From assembly GCF_003589595.1 (NCBI RefSeq), contig NW_020654422.1, positions 12,472,457 through 12,536,456 on the forward strand: a DNA stretch of 64,000 bases. The letters are read 5' to 3'. Position numbers and translations under genes: made by a program. The DNA comes from Hyposmocoma kahamanoa (taxonomy: Eukaryota; Arthropoda; Insecta; Lepidoptera; Cosmopterigidae). The stretch's first letter is position 1, and each line of letters starts with the position of its first letter. Below, piece by piece: positions 11,911 to 22,477 of this stretch. The notes beneath the pieces are model-generated. The model was given only the letters and a program-made list of their open reading frames with translations, ran no database searches and was not told the origin of the DNA.

Positions 11911-12870
11911 CTTTTTTTATCCAGTCGATTGGAATAACTGGCGGAACTGATATCCCATATTGCAGGGTGTTGTTTTACATTCTCTATAAATTCTTCAATT
12001 CAATTTTCATCCATTGTGGTTAATTTGAAAAATTTATATCTACATCTCACTAACCGTGACTGTAACCGAGCGTTACTGCAGCGCGGCGCTGCGCGGTTGT
12101 AGCGCGGTTGCAGCGCTTCTAGAAATTGTATGAAAAGTGATAGTCGCGCGGCCGCCGAGTGGCTGCAGCGTTGCTGCAGATGTTTCGGACGGATGTCGGA
12201 CAAAGAACAAGTGTACAGGGCTGCACGTCGAAGATGGTTCCCAACTTTTGTGAACGTGGGAAGTCTAAAAACCCGCAATGGGCCAGCGTGAGGGACTATG
12301 GCCTAACTTTCTCTGAACAGCTGACCCTCATTTCTCCAAAAGTGCATAGTTAAATTAACTTCTCTCACGGACTTACATATCGCACACAACAAAATTGTAC
12401 GCTTTAAATTGTACAATGAACGATAAATAATAAAGGTCTCATAACACAGTAATTTACAGTGTTGTAGAAGCTGTTCTGTGGTTTTCCGGGGACAGAAGGT
12501 CGATGTTGCACTAATCTAAAGATGACAGTTACCATCGTAACTGTGTCCAAATAAATAATTAAAAAATGTTATTATTTATTCGGAACACCAACAGATTACG
12601 AAAAATGCATTTAAAAAACAAAACCAATATTTAGTTAAGCACATTTCTTCTCAGGAATAAATAAATTAAATAAAAGTATTCACATCGCTCCATACCCGTA
12701 TGTAGAAGGTATAAATAATTAATCCCAATTTGTGACTAAGGCATTGAAAGTTAATTGTTAACAATTTAATTAATAATTAAAGGGGCTTATAATAAACCCT
12801 CAAATTGGATACAAGCTTTTATTAAATTTGGCATTCTTTAAAACGTAAAATGAGTATAATAAAAAGTTAT
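11911..12870. other. AT-rich sequence with a CpG-rich quasi-palindromic island
   Basis: Around 12,055-12,180 there is a GC-rich cluster of short self-complementary words (GCAGCGCGGCGCTGCGC, GCGGTTGCAGCGC) next to AAATTGTATGAAAAG. Similar islands occur near 32,440, 37,260 and 39,200. The frames crossing it (12,000-12,278 minus and 12,159-12,353 plus) look like by-products of the base composition. The rest is AT-rich and unassigned. Confidence 0.5.
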
Positions 12871-13036
12871 GGGTTTTGGGTTCGATTCCCGGGCCGGGAT
12901 AAATATTTGTATGATCTATATTCATTTCTCTAGTAAGTTTGGGTGTAATTTGTGGTTGTCTGACTGTGAGTCCATGGCACCTACGAGGCATTGCGGGGCT
13001 ATGAGTGTATGCGTTATTATTATTATTATTATTATT
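12871..13036 (+). repeat. SINE-A, copy 2 (5' truncated)
   Basis: Begins inside the tRNA-like head at GGGTTCGATTCCCGGGCCG (intact B box) and runs through the body TAAGTTTGGGTGTAATTTG to a clean (ATT)n tail (seven or more units). About 55 bases of the head, including the A box, are missing. Confidence 0.9.
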
Positions 13037-13721
13037 TTGCTAATAGTAATATATTACGTAAAAATACGAATATAAGCATATTCGATGCAGTCATAACCAT
13101 TTTTGCGTACATGCTTCTCAGTGATTTTCCCAGCTGTGATTTTTGCGTGGCGTGATCGAAAGTCGTAGTATAAGTTGCCAAAATAGATATGTAATATGGA
13201 GAACTTTCCTATCATTACCTCCCGCCCCCTCTAGAGTCGCGCTAATGCGCAGTGTGATCGGGTGTGCGGAAATCGTGCTGCTTTTTCCGCCAAAAAGGTA
13301 AGTACTAATACTTGGTGACAGAGGGGACAAAACAGAACAATATTTGTGATCATTTTACCGAGGAAACAAATAAGGTTTCAAATAATGTTGTGTGTATTTT
13401 GAATGTTGATTTTGGGTACCTTTGATATGCTATAGTTAATGTTGCCTTAACTTAAATAGTGTATTTTTTAAAATAACTTGTTGCTAATTTTCCAGTTCTG
13501 GTGACACAATTTTGGTGATTTATCTGTGTTCACCAAAATTAGAAAATAAATAGTTTTTTCTGTCATATTAACACTGTTGTTGGCTACAAATCAATAATGT
13601 CGGAAAACAAATTAAAGTTCATTTAGTAAAAAAATTTCTGTGTCGGTAAAAATATTTTATATATATAACGATACACAAAATTTATAATCATGCATAATAA
13701 TGATTTTTTTTATACAAAATG
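13037..13721. other. AT-rich sequence, nothing recognised
   Basis: No supported gene. Near 13,498-13,545, TTCTGGTGACACAATTTTGG is followed by GTTCACCAAAATT, a short inverted match. Confidence 0.45.
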
Positions 13722-14894
13722 TAAGTGCGCATTTGACCTTCGTCTCACCTGGTGGACAGTGAGGATGAGGTCGACGATGGAGCATGCATACCTAAATACT
13801 GCCTATTCACTCTCGCCTTGAAAAAACCCAAGTTATAGCATTGAGGAAATAAGTCTACAGGCAGGGAAATCCACTCCATAGCCGTTTGCTACACAAATCT
13901 GGAAGCGTAATACTTCATTCGAATCTTTGACATATCTACAACATAGGGGTGGAACCCAAGCCTACGTCTAGTCCCCCGGTGAAGGGGAAGGCGGAATTAA
14001 ATCGTGTAATTCCATCGCATAGTCTCCGTGGGATACCCTGTAGAATATCGATAAGCAGGCAAGTTTACGGTGATGTTCAAGACTCTGTAGCTTCGCATCT
14101 ACTAATTTCGTGTTACCTGTAAGTCTCTGGGCACATTTGTCGATTGCATCTAAGGTGACCAGTTGGTATGTAGCAGAGCCGTCCCCATAGGTGGCAGCAG
14201 TACTCCATACACGAACGGGCTTATGCTTGGTACAGTTGAAGCAACTGTTTCGGTGCGAAGTAACGCCTCACTCTGGATCGGATGCCAATCTTTTTTGGCC
14301 ATGAATTCTATAGATCTGCAGAAGTTCAAATTGTAGAACAGGTCCATCCTAAGTAGCTAGAGACAGTCAGCTTTCGGTATATATAATAATATATCACAAA
14401 AGTCGGAGTCAGGTCAAAGGAAATCCGTTTTGTGGAGAATAGACACGCCTGCGCTTTGGTAGCATTTTGACAAGATTGGCATCGCCCCAACTTGAAACCG
14501 CCTTAAGTGTCAAATCCAAACGAGTAAACATGGAGTCTCGATAAGACTGGATGTCCTCTCCACTGAGCCTTGCATTGGTCAAGTACCACCTACAACTGTG
14601 ATGTCGTCAGCATACGCAAAGGCACCTGGAATGAATACATCATTGATATGCAGCAGAAAGAGAGTTGCAGACAGTACGGAACCCTGAGGAACTCTGGCTT
14701 CAATCGCCCGATGTTCGGAAGAGTAGCCTTCTAAGACTACTCGAATCGAACGTTTCCTCTAGAAATCCGGGATCCAATTGCTAAGGTCAGTGGGAGGCCC
14801 ATAAGAGGGAAACTTGCTTAAAAGACTTGCGCGCCAGACGCTGTCAAAGGTTTTAGTTTGTCCAAAGACACTGCAAGTGCTTCGCCTTGCTTTT

Positions 14895-15119
14895 CTATAG
14901 CCTCGCTACATATGTGACAAGCATACACAAGAAGATCCCCAAGACCCCCAAGACAAGGAGGTCGTTGTCTTCAAGGCACGACAGGCGACGGTTGTTGAGT
15001 ACAAGTTCCATAGTCTTGCAAAGAATGAAAGTGACTGAGATAGGTCTATAGTTGACAGGGCCAGCTGTGTGTGTCAGTTTCAGTGTTTTGGCACAGGTTG
15101 CACGTTTGCAAGCTTCCAC
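14895..15119 (-). pseudogene. Reverse transcriptase N-terminal fragment (LINE-A)
   Basis: Seventy-four open codons with VNYRPISVTFILCKTMELVL and NRRLSCLEDNDLL. This is the conserved palm-entry segment of non-LTR reverse transcriptases, usually NYRPISL..v.sK..E. The frame breaks shortly after, before the region that should carry the first catalytic Asp. Confidence 0.85.
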
Positions 15120-15465
15120 GACCTAAGAACTACAACAGTCTCTAGTGAGAGGCGATATAATCATATGAGAACAGGAGACAACTCAGGCGCACAATCACGT
15201 AGGACTATTACTGGAATTCCATCTGGCCTACGTCTAGACTCCGCAGAGATCTAAATACCTCTTTTTTGCGTATGCGAACTGGTGCCATAGTGCAGCTAGC
15301 CTAAGGTAAGGTAAGTGGTAGGTTCCCTGCGGCATCCAGATTCCAACTCTCTGCAGTGAGGCAAAAAGATTCGCCTTCTCTTCCGCAGTATGGGCGAGCA
15401 GAGGGCTTCAGCAGAGGTGGTAAAGATGAGCGACAAAAGCTAGTTTGAACCGCTTTGGCTAGGGA

Positions 15466-15840
15466 TCAAAAGGACTTGCTACCTGCTGTATAAGAGGCAA
15501 GTTTGGCTCCTATGCAGCGTACACAGTCGAACTTGGCCCTACGTAACACGTTTTTGCACGTCTTGGCGGCCTTATCAAAAGCATTCTTCAGATTCCGAGT
15601 ACTCGGAGCTTTGCGTAGTTGAGCGTCTGCCCAAGCTTGGTACGCGGACTGATTTTGTGCTTCAGCACGGCTACAGTCAGCGCTAAACCATGGCCGAGCT
15701 TGGGGACCATTGGGTACCTCAGAGTATGGTATGTAATATTCCATACCCAAACGCAAAACTTCGACTACAGCATCAGCGCAGCTCGACGAGTCTCCTGAAG
15801 AAAAGCAAGCCTTCCAGGGACATAAAAATAAAAGGCGCAT
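15466..15840 (-). pseudogene. LINE-A ORF2 linker between endonuclease and RT
   Basis: Longest intact piece of LINE-A, 124 codons. It has CADAVVEVLRLGMEYYIP, then RPWFSADCSRAEAQNQSAY, QAWADAQLRK and KTCKNVLRRAKFD. The layout of a W-F/Y-x-x-C element followed by a basic helix repeat matches the region immediately N-terminal to the RT of jockey/CR1-like polymerases. It is still one frame; decay is heavier downstream. Confidence 0.8.
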
Positions 15841-15940
15841 TTCGTCTCAATCTGCTAACCTGTGTCACCACTCCCGCCTCATACCACTCTTATCGTGTGG
15901 GAAGTATACGGATATATATACACCACTAAAGTACGACAAT

Positions 15941-16195
15941 TACGACTAAAAAGTCGTTGAAAGACCAAGTACAAAGACACGACGTAAGCACATAGAAAAA
16001 TTCGTGAGGTCCGTTGGTTCGTTACGTGCTTAGTTGGTATAGCGTCTGGCACGGTATGCAAGAAGACGTCGGTTCGAATCCGACCGGATCGAAGGAATTT
16101 TTTCTGAGTATTCGATCTTTGTATTAATAATTATAACAAATTAGTGGAGTAATTTCACAAAAAATAATTGAATATCAATTCAATAAAAATTTAAT
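15941..16195 (+). repeat. SINE-B, copy 2 (first unit of a 350-bp tandem pair)
   Basis: tRNA-like head with an A-box-like stretch (CTTAGTTGGTATAGCGT) and B box GGTTCGAATCCGACC. The body follows with GATCGAAGGAATTTTTTCT and TTCGATCTTTGTATTAATA, and an AT tail ends AATTCAATAAAAATTTAATT. It is almost identical to 16,291-16,562. Confidence 0.85.
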
Positions 16196-16280
16196 TAATA
16201 CAGTGAATAGCGATATCTCTCGCCAGGACTGGCAGCTGTAAAGGTACTAACTGGGTGATAAATCTGCAATAGGTTTCTCA

Positions 16281-16562
16281 TAGATGGCGCTACGACTAAA
16301 AAGTCGTTGAAAGACCAAGTACAAAGACACGACGCAAGCACATAGAAAAATTCGTGAGGTCCGTTGGTTCGGTCCGTGCTTATTTGGTATAGCGTCTGGC
16401 ACGGCATGCAAGAAGACGTGTCGGTTCGAATCCGACCGGATCGAAGGAATTTTTTCTGAGTGTTTTTTCTGAGTGTTCGATCTTTGTATTAATAATTATA
16501 ACAAACTAGTGGAGTAATTTCACAAAAAATAATTGAATATCAATTCAATAAAAATTTAATTG
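16281..16562 (+). repeat. SINE-B, copy 3 (second tandem unit)
   Basis: Same sequence as copy 2, displaced by exactly 350 bp from TACGACTAAAAAGTCGTTG onward. Differences are a 2-bp GT insertion before the B box (AAGACGTGTCGG), a duplicated TTTTTTCTGAGTG, and point changes. It also keeps the upstream AGATGGCGCTACG seen in the copies at 51,461 and 53,615. Copy 2 lacks this and abuts LINE-A. Confidence 0.85.
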
Positions 16563-17311
16563 ATATTTGTATGTTTTTATTATTACAATACAAAAATAGG
16601 TGATAGTATCGTGTATAATTTTAGTGGGAACTGGAGCCCTATCATGTACAAGGAGTATCTAGATGAATAAAGCTAGCTAGCTGCGTTACAATTATATCTA
16701 TTGAATAAATAGGTATTCGCGCACACAAATCGTTCCGTTGTCGTTCCGAATCGCAGTGCTCAATGCGCGTGCGGCGCGAATCGCTAATCGCCTCATTCGC
16801 GTGACTCCCCCAGCACCCCGCGCGCCCCTTGCAGACCAGGGGGTGGACTTATTTAGCCGGCGTTTGATCGATGGTGCAACCTATTGAGATATTGAGTGAA
16901 AAATAAGTTTAATCGATAATAATATGCGATTACGGTTAAAGGCTAGGCTAGCTTTTGTTATAGTACCATTATGATATTAAATGTGATCGTTCGAAGTGTA
17001 TTTATACATCCCGTAAAGGATGAAATAGCTCCATGAAAGGGATGACATTTAAAAGGAAAATGACTTCGGATGCCTTCGGGCATGTCGTCATGGCTATAAT
17101 GAAAATCAATAACTCGTTACCGTATTGTATTTAGCTTTTATAGACTTATTATAAAAAAGGTAAGGTAATTTAAGCCCAGCCGATGAATCTTGTATTCGTC
17201 TAACCAGTGGTTATAATTACCGTACGGCTTACTTAAATGTTCTTTACTATTCTTAATTCACGTTCTGCAGTCTGTATTCAGTCGGGTTCGAGAGAAGAGC
17301 CAGTTATTAAG
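16563..17311. other. Unassigned sequence
   Basis: Contains a GC-rich patch at 16,720-16,860 (GCGCGAATCGCTAATCGCC and neighbours). I see no gene or complete repeat. Confidence 0.4.
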
Positions 17312-17760
17312 AGTTGATACTAATTCAGCTCGTATTCAAAATTTTCCCGTATTAATGCGGTTCACTATGCTTGGGTCGAGCGGTAGGGACACTGGCTTTA
17401 TTTCAGAATTTATTTAAAAAAAAACGAAATAAAAACCATTTGAAAAATGTATATCGTGTATACGTATTCTATTTAGTTCAGTTGATATAAAAAATTGTTA
17501 TATGTAAAGTACCTTCTGAATACAGCGGTTTTCTTGTAAAAAATTCGAGATAAGTATGTGTTGTTTTTTAACGTGAAAAATTTTAAGCATCGCGTTTTCA
17601 CACCGTATACTAATCAGTGCATACCCTCAATTTTACTATATTTTTGCTAAAGTGATTGACACAACACTTTCATTGTTATGCCGAATCAACCAAAACCATT
17701 TGAGGCTGTATCGACGCTAAAGGAGGCATTCATAAGACATTTTTGGGGTTAGGCCTCCAG
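17312..17760 (+). repeat. Unnamed dispersed element B', copy 1, ending in a short ATG frame
   Basis: About 430 bp aligns with 40,334-40,800. Shared blocks include GGGTCGAGCGG/GGTCGAGCGG, CACTGGCTTTATTTCAGAA, ATATGTAAAGTACCT, GAATACAGCGGTTTTCT, and CAGTGTTATGC-like sequence at the end. From an ATG at 17,678 it reads MPNQPKPFE and continues 23 codons to a stop; the other copy reads MRNQPKPFE. The shape suggests the 5' region (leader plus ORF start) of an element or gene family whose body is absent from both copies. I cannot name it. Confidence 0.65.
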
Positions 17761-17906
17761 TTAACTAGCGGAGGTCAAGACAATAAGAAAAGAAGAATTT
17801 TAACCAGTGACGGCAAACAGGACTGGTGTTAAATAAACTATTATTTTCGATCTAAATCACGGCTGCAATTTTATAAAACTTTAATGTAAAATAAATAATA
17901 ATAATA

Positions 17907-19184
17907 GGGGTTAAAGTATGAAATTGCCGATTTGTACTGAAAATCTAAATTGTTTATTTTTTAAATTTTTAACAAATTTATTTAATCAAAATAGTTGCCA
18001 TTATTATCTATACATTGCTGCCATCTAATGGGAAGGTTATTAATGCCTTTGCGATAGAACTCCGACGATCTAGACTGCACAAACTGTGTGAAAGCATTTT
18101 GTACTGCCTCCTGGGTAGAAAACTTCTTGTCACGTAGATAATTGTCCAAATCACGAAAAAAATGGTAGTCCGTTGGAGCAAGGTCTGGTGAATACGGAGG
18201 ATAACGAATGGTTTCTAACTGCAGTTCCTGAAGGGTCAAAATGGTTTCTCGTGCTGTGTGAGGTCTCGCGTTGTCGTGGTGCAATAATCGTGAAGATCGA
18301 TTCATGAGTCGGGGCTGTTTTACTGCTAGTTTTGTCAACATGGTTCGGAGTTCGGCATAATAGACATCTGCCGTTATTGCTTGACCAGATCGGAGAAAAC
18401 TATAGTGAATAACACCATGCTGAGACCACCAAACAGTTACCATTACCTTTTTATTGGTAAGTTTTGCTTTAGGACACTGTTGTGGCATTTGACCTGGGGT
18501 CAGCCATTGCATTTTTCTTTTCCGGTTATCATAAAGAATCCACTTTTCATCACATGTTACAATTCGATCCAATATTCCTTCATTTCTGTACCGGTTCAAG
18601 AAGGCAACACAAGTTTCAACACGCGTTTCTTTCTGCAGATCAGTCAAATCATGACGCACCCATTTTTCGTATTTTTTTATTTTATTGATTTGACGCAAGT
18701 GAGTCAATATTGTGGGTAAAGTAACGTTAAACCATGCCGCTAATTCCTGGGTAGTTTGACTAGGATCGGCTTCCACTATCTCTCTTAATTCATCGTTATT
18801 CACCTGTGTGGGCGGTCTTCCTCGTGCCTCGTTCTTTAAGTCGAAATTTCCATCACGAAAGCGTTTAAACCAAAATCGCACGGTGCGTTCATTAGTAGAC
18901 CCCTCTCCAAACGCAGCATTGATATTGCGGGCTGTTTCTGCCGCGTTAGTTCCGCGTCGGAACTCGTATTCAAAAATCACTCGAATTTTCGCAGTATCCA
19001 TCTTTCTTGTCTAAATTGAATAACAAAAACAATTGAAAGTCGATATTCAAATGTTTCAAATTTAAAAAAAAAAATCACAGAAACCATTTGAAAAAAGTTT
19101 CATTCGAAAACCTCAAACCATGAAGATTCTATGAAAATTCAAAGAACCTATTGCAATAAAACGGCAATTTCATACTTTAACCCC
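17907..19184 (-). mobile_element. Complete mariner element, cecropia-like subfamily
   Basis: The 1,278-bp element is bounded by perfect 23-bp terminal inverted repeats (starting GGGGTTAAAGTATGAAATTG, left 17,907-17,929, right 19,162-19,184). The repeats match further with one mismatch. TA dinucleotides at 17,905-17,906 and 19,185-19,186 are the target duplication. Removing the element restores an AT-rich site (AATAATAATAATATTAGG). It encodes one uninterrupted transposase on the minus strand. Size, TIR length and TA duplication all fit the Tc1/mariner superfamily. The degree of preservation contrasts with every other element in the window and points to recent insertion. Confidence 0.97.
17982..19001 (-). 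CDS. Mariner transposase, apparently intact
   Basis: The 339-residue product is full length for the family (about 340-350). It would cut at the element's TIRs and re-insert at TA. Residues 1-110 hold two helix-turn-helix DNA-binding units joined by a GRPP linker (61-64). WVRHDLT (114-120) is the usual WVPHEL-type motif. The DDE/D domain has D151 (TCDEKWILYDNR), D243 (HHDNARPHTA) and D278 (YSPDLAPTDYHFF). The last two are separated by 34 residues, the D,D34D signature. The C-terminal SRSSEFYRKGINNLPIRWQQ block and the YHFF..LDN block resemble the cecropia subfamily, which includes the human Hsmar1/SETMAR lineage. I chose the ATG at 19,001 because it gives the standard N-terminus and lies inside the TIRs. 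No stop or frameshift is present; activity is an inference. Confidence 0.95.
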   Translation of the reverse strand: MDTAKIRVIFEYEFRRGTNAAETARNINAAFGEGSTNERTVRFWFKRFRDGNFDLKNEARGRPPTQVNNDELREIVEADPSQTTQELAAWFNVTLPTILTHLRQINKIKKYEKWVRHDLTDLQKETRVETCVAFLNRYRNEGILDRIVTCDEKWILYDNRKRKMQWLTPGQMPQQCPKAKLTNKKVMVTVWWSQHGVIHYSFLRSGQAITADVYYAELRTMLTKLAVKQPRLMNRSSRLLHHDNARPHTARETILTLQELQLETIRYPPYSPDLAPTDYHFFRDLDNYLRDKKFSTQEAVQNAFTQFVQSRSSEFYRKGINNLPIRWQQCIDNNGNYFD

Positions 19185-19544
19185 TAATATTAGGTGGGGT
19201 ACCAATTAACGAACATTTTGATGTCACAAAAATGATTATAACTTATATACATATTTTGTACTCTACTTCTTACTAAGTTAAAATAAGTATTTATTAAGTT
19301 ACTGTCGCAGCCAGAATTTAAAAAAAACAATTTAAGAATTTGCTAGGTATTTGCTTTAGTATTGCCTTAGAAAATTTGGAATAAAATTTGACTAATTAAA
19401 TTAATAGAACCATTAAGATTCTCAGTATTAGTAAAGTTGATTATCCACTAATTGCCATTTCAAATACCTAATAAGGCAGTTCTAGCAAGTGTCAAATACT
19501 TGCTATGTTTTGTATTAGAAATTATACTCGGAATTAATAGAAGC
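19185..19544. other. AT-rich sequence, nothing recognised
   Basis: Flank of the mariner element with no supported feature. The words TTGCTAGGTATTTGC and TTGCTATGTTTTGTATTAG suggest weak internal repetition. Confidence 0.4.
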
Positions 19545-19872
19545 GAAGCTGCAGAGTTTTGAACACCGCAGTAAGGTTGTCTGCTTGTCAGTATTCTGCG
19601 AGATATACAGAGAGTGAGCGATGAAATTGCACAATTTAATTCCGCCTTCCCCTTTACGTCATATGGGGACTAGGCGTACGCTGGGATTCCACCCCTATGT
19701 TGCGGATATTTGGTCACCCCTATGGAGTGAAATTCCCTGCCGGCAGACTTGTAACTTGAACGTTATAACTTGGACCTTTTCAAGGCGAGAGTGAATAGGC
19801 ATTACATCGTCGACCTCATCGTCACTTTCCATCTGGTGAGATGGAGGTGAAATGCGCACTTATTTTTTATAT
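19545..19872 (+). pseudogene. LINE-A 3' end, copy 2
   Basis: Plus-strand translation gives AKLQSFEHRSKVVCLSVF, then LHNLIPPSP, TRRTLGFHPYVADI and PWSE-like sequence, with a stop and a frameshift between blocks. This is the C-terminal end of the same LINE family as 13,722-15,890. The nucleotides continue to ATCGTCGACCTCATCGTCAC and GTGCGCAC-type 3' sequence shared by all three copies. It is 5' truncated, retaining only about 330 bp. Confidence 0.85.
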
Positions 19873-20308
19873 ATAAAAAAGACTTAAAATATTTTTTTCT
19901 GGTCACAAATCAGACTAGGTGTGCCTTACTAGGTTTTTAAAGTTTCGAAATCTCTGATGAATTGTAAAATTTTGAAGCGGCCGTTATCGCCATTAGGTGA
20001 GTAGGTACCTATTTACTATGGGAGTAGTAATCCGTTAAAAAATATTTTTGAAAAAATAGTCCCTTACTAGGGAGTTTGCTCTGGAGCAGCCGGTCACCCT
20101 GAGACATACGTTGACAAGTCTTATATGTCTGTAATTTCACCAGTTGTAGTTTTCGCAAAGGAACCAACGTTTCGGGCTTTTTGCAGGTCCTATGGTCACA
20201 TGTCGCTTAATAAAAGTCTGCAATCTGCGAAAATATCACGGAGAAACATACACATTCAATCGAGTTTAAGAAACCCCTGATACTTGCAAAAGAACTCCAT
20301 TAATAGAA
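19873..20308. other. Mixed sequence with small repeat fragments
   Basis: A family C' piece lies at about 20,085-20,150 (GGTCACCCTGAGACAT ... GTAATTTCACCAG). A shared fragment, ACGTTTCGGGC ... GGTCCTATGGTCACATG, lies at about 20,165-20,205. The rest is unassigned. Confidence 0.55.
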
Positions 20309-20540
20309 ATAAATAAATAAATAAATAAATAAATAACGCACACACTCAACATAGCCCCGCACTAAGGAAACCCTGTGTCGCGGGTGCCATGGACACACAC
20401 ATAGACAACCACAAATTACACCCAAACTCACGAGAGAAATAATTGTAGACCATACAACTATTTCTCTCGGCCCGGGAATCGAACCTGGGACCTCTGCGTG
20501 GCAGTCCGGCATGGTAACCGTTCGGCCACAGAGGCAGTTT
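20309..20540 (-). repeat. SINE-A, copy 3 (full length)
   Basis: On the minus strand this is a complete unit: ACTGCCTCTGTGGCCGAACG (A box TGGCCGAACGG), CGCAGAGGTCCCAGGTTCGA (B box GGTTCGATTCC), the body CTCGTGAGTTTGGGTGTAAT, GCACCCGCGACACAGGG, and a tail that here is (TTTA)n rather than (ATT)n. Frames of 80-83 codons crossing it are not genes. Confidence 0.95.
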
Positions 20541-21182
20541 AAAATTATCAACCATCCTAATCTCTATAGGGAAGATGTTTCTCCACACCAGTTTTAGGAT
20601 CCAGTATTTTTCATAGTGAAAAATTCAATTTAGCAAAAATAAAATCACATTGTTAAAATAAAATATTTTGCAAATCGTATATAGAGTAAATTGGAATATT
20701 CTTCGGTAAATTAAAATTAGGTATGTAAATGAAAAACTTTTCTAACTATAGTTCAGGAGTTCTTCGGGGTGTGCATCAACATTAAACATAATTGTTTGAT
20801 GTCTTTACTATCTCAGTCGACCGTGACCAAAGAATAAAGAAAACTGTGACTGTAAAAAAAATCAAATATAGTGAATATATATACGTATAATATAAGTATG
20901 AATACATATTATAAGTATATAGTATGTATATTATAGTATAATAATAAATATTTAGATTCAGAAAAAATAGTTTCATTTCCATTATGTAGAAATCACGAAA
21001 ACCTAACTGCCAAACCTTATGGTGTAGTTATATCATTTTTCAAGGCGATAATTTTAGTAACAAAATTAAAAATTTACTTTATTAAATTTGATGTGTGTAC
21101 GTTAGATGTACCGTCAAACTACCGCGGAGTGTTAAAATTGTGTTAATAATTGTTATGATTATGATTTAATTATAATTATTGA
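20541..21182. other. AT-rich sequence, nothing recognised
   Basis: Strongly AT-rich, with ATA/TATA runs at 20,875-20,950. No supported feature. Confidence 0.45.
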
Positions 21183-22211
21183 TAATGCCGGTGGATCAGC
21201 GGCAAGCAATCTTGGCGCTGGATGAAGCTTTCGGGTTAGATTCCCAGTAAACCCGTTATAGGAATGGAACTTTTAAATTGTTTCTGGTATAGATATTCTC
21301 GAGTAAATTCGTTAATCTGGTGCTCTTAGTACAGGCAGGGCTGGGCAAAATACATGCTACATCTTAATTGAAATACAAATTACAAAATACTTCCTTAAAT
21401 GTATTTAAAATACAAAATACCAAATACTTTCTTGAGGTGTATTTGAAATACAAAATACAAAATACTTTCATGGGGTGTATTTAAAATACAAATTACAAAA
21501 TACTTTATTAGTATACTTATCGCGACATGTGGAAACCAACAATTTCCTTCAAAGCATTTCCTTCCACAATACATATCTTGAAAAAGAAGTTTTAAATATT
21601 CAGTTTTACCAGAAAAAAACTGTTAAACCAATACAACCATACTTCAGAGCACGAAGTACGTATAATTATTATTAATATTCCTATACATGTCGAATACTGT
21701 ATATACGTGTAAATGCCATTCATAACACGTTCACAACACAAATTAGCCGCTCACGCGATACGTTATCCCTATCTACTCGGCCTATAAAGGATGCAAATGT
21801 GCAATTTAAACCAACCGCAAAATGGCGGCTATAACCCTAGAACCCTGCTACTCTAAGTTATAACCGCGAAAAGATGACTTTGACGTCTTTGACAATACCA
21901 TGCACTGTTGCCACCTGCAAATGTGCTTCTACTGCATTGAATACGAGTATTTAAGATGTCGTGAGTGTTGTGTGTCGGTGTAGTGAGAACCCTAGTGCAC
22001 AAATAAGTAATGAAGATAAAGTGCGGGTAGTTAGAAAAACGCGCACAACTAGAAGATGCTGACACCCGCCTCTTCAGTCCCTGCGAGACCATGGACGTTG
22101 CAATATGTCCGAAACGTCGAGGTAAATAAAATATGTTTATACGTGATTAAGTCCCGAATTAAAAATCAAATAATTTCATACTTCATTTTTTGAACGTTCC
22201 GCTTTACACAA

Positions 22212-22253
22212 ACGGACGCACGCACGCACGCACGCAGGCACGCACGCAAGCAG

Positions 22254-22288
<35 letters not shown>

Positions 22289-22356
22289 CGTACGCACGCA
22301 CGCACGCACGCACACACACGCACTCACACACACACATATACACATACATACATATA
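22212..22356. repeat. (ACGC)n / (ACAC)n microsatellite
   Basis: About 110 bp of ACGC units with a few AGGC, AAGC and TACG variants, passing into ACAC and ACAT at the right end. Open frames across it on the minus strand (Cys/Val/Arg/Ala repeats) are artefacts of the repeat. Confidence 0.95.
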
Positions 22357-22477
22357 ATAGATACTCTTTGCAAAAAAGCAATTGATCACTTGCATTTACT
22401 TCGTCATTTACAACGACTTCAATCAAATTACATATATTTTTTGTATGTAGTTCTTCACACATAATACCACCACGAAG

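Larger units (their letters stand above)
13722..15890 (-). mobile_element. Jockey/CR1-like LINE, 5'-truncated, decayed (LINE-A copy 1)
   Basis: Read on the minus strand, the element runs from the linker between endonuclease and reverse transcriptase to the 3' end. Landmarks are the linker (15,466-15,840), NYRPISV (about 15,040), VPQGSVLSATLFLLHIND (about 14,640-14,700), GAFAYADDI with intact catalytic Asp-Asp (14,599-14,626), and a C-terminal domain with LDAIDKCAQRL and SLEHHRKLACLSIFYR (14,040-14,150). Its 3' region near 13,740-13,800 matches the 3' ends at 19,545-19,872 and 33,612-33,985. Several frameshifts and stops make it inactive, and the endonuclease is absent. Confidence 0.85.

Noticed and set aside
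18381..18719. 112-codon plus-strand frame
   Set aside because: Antisense to the intact mariner transposase.
20300..20588. Two overlapping 80-83 codon frames
   Set aside because: They lie wholly within a SINE-A copy; similar frames recur in other copies, such as 37,009-37,432.
22166..22462. Cys/Val/Arg/Ala-rich open frames of 65 and 98 codons
   Set aside because: They are direct translations of the ACGC/ACAC microsatellite and have no independent support.
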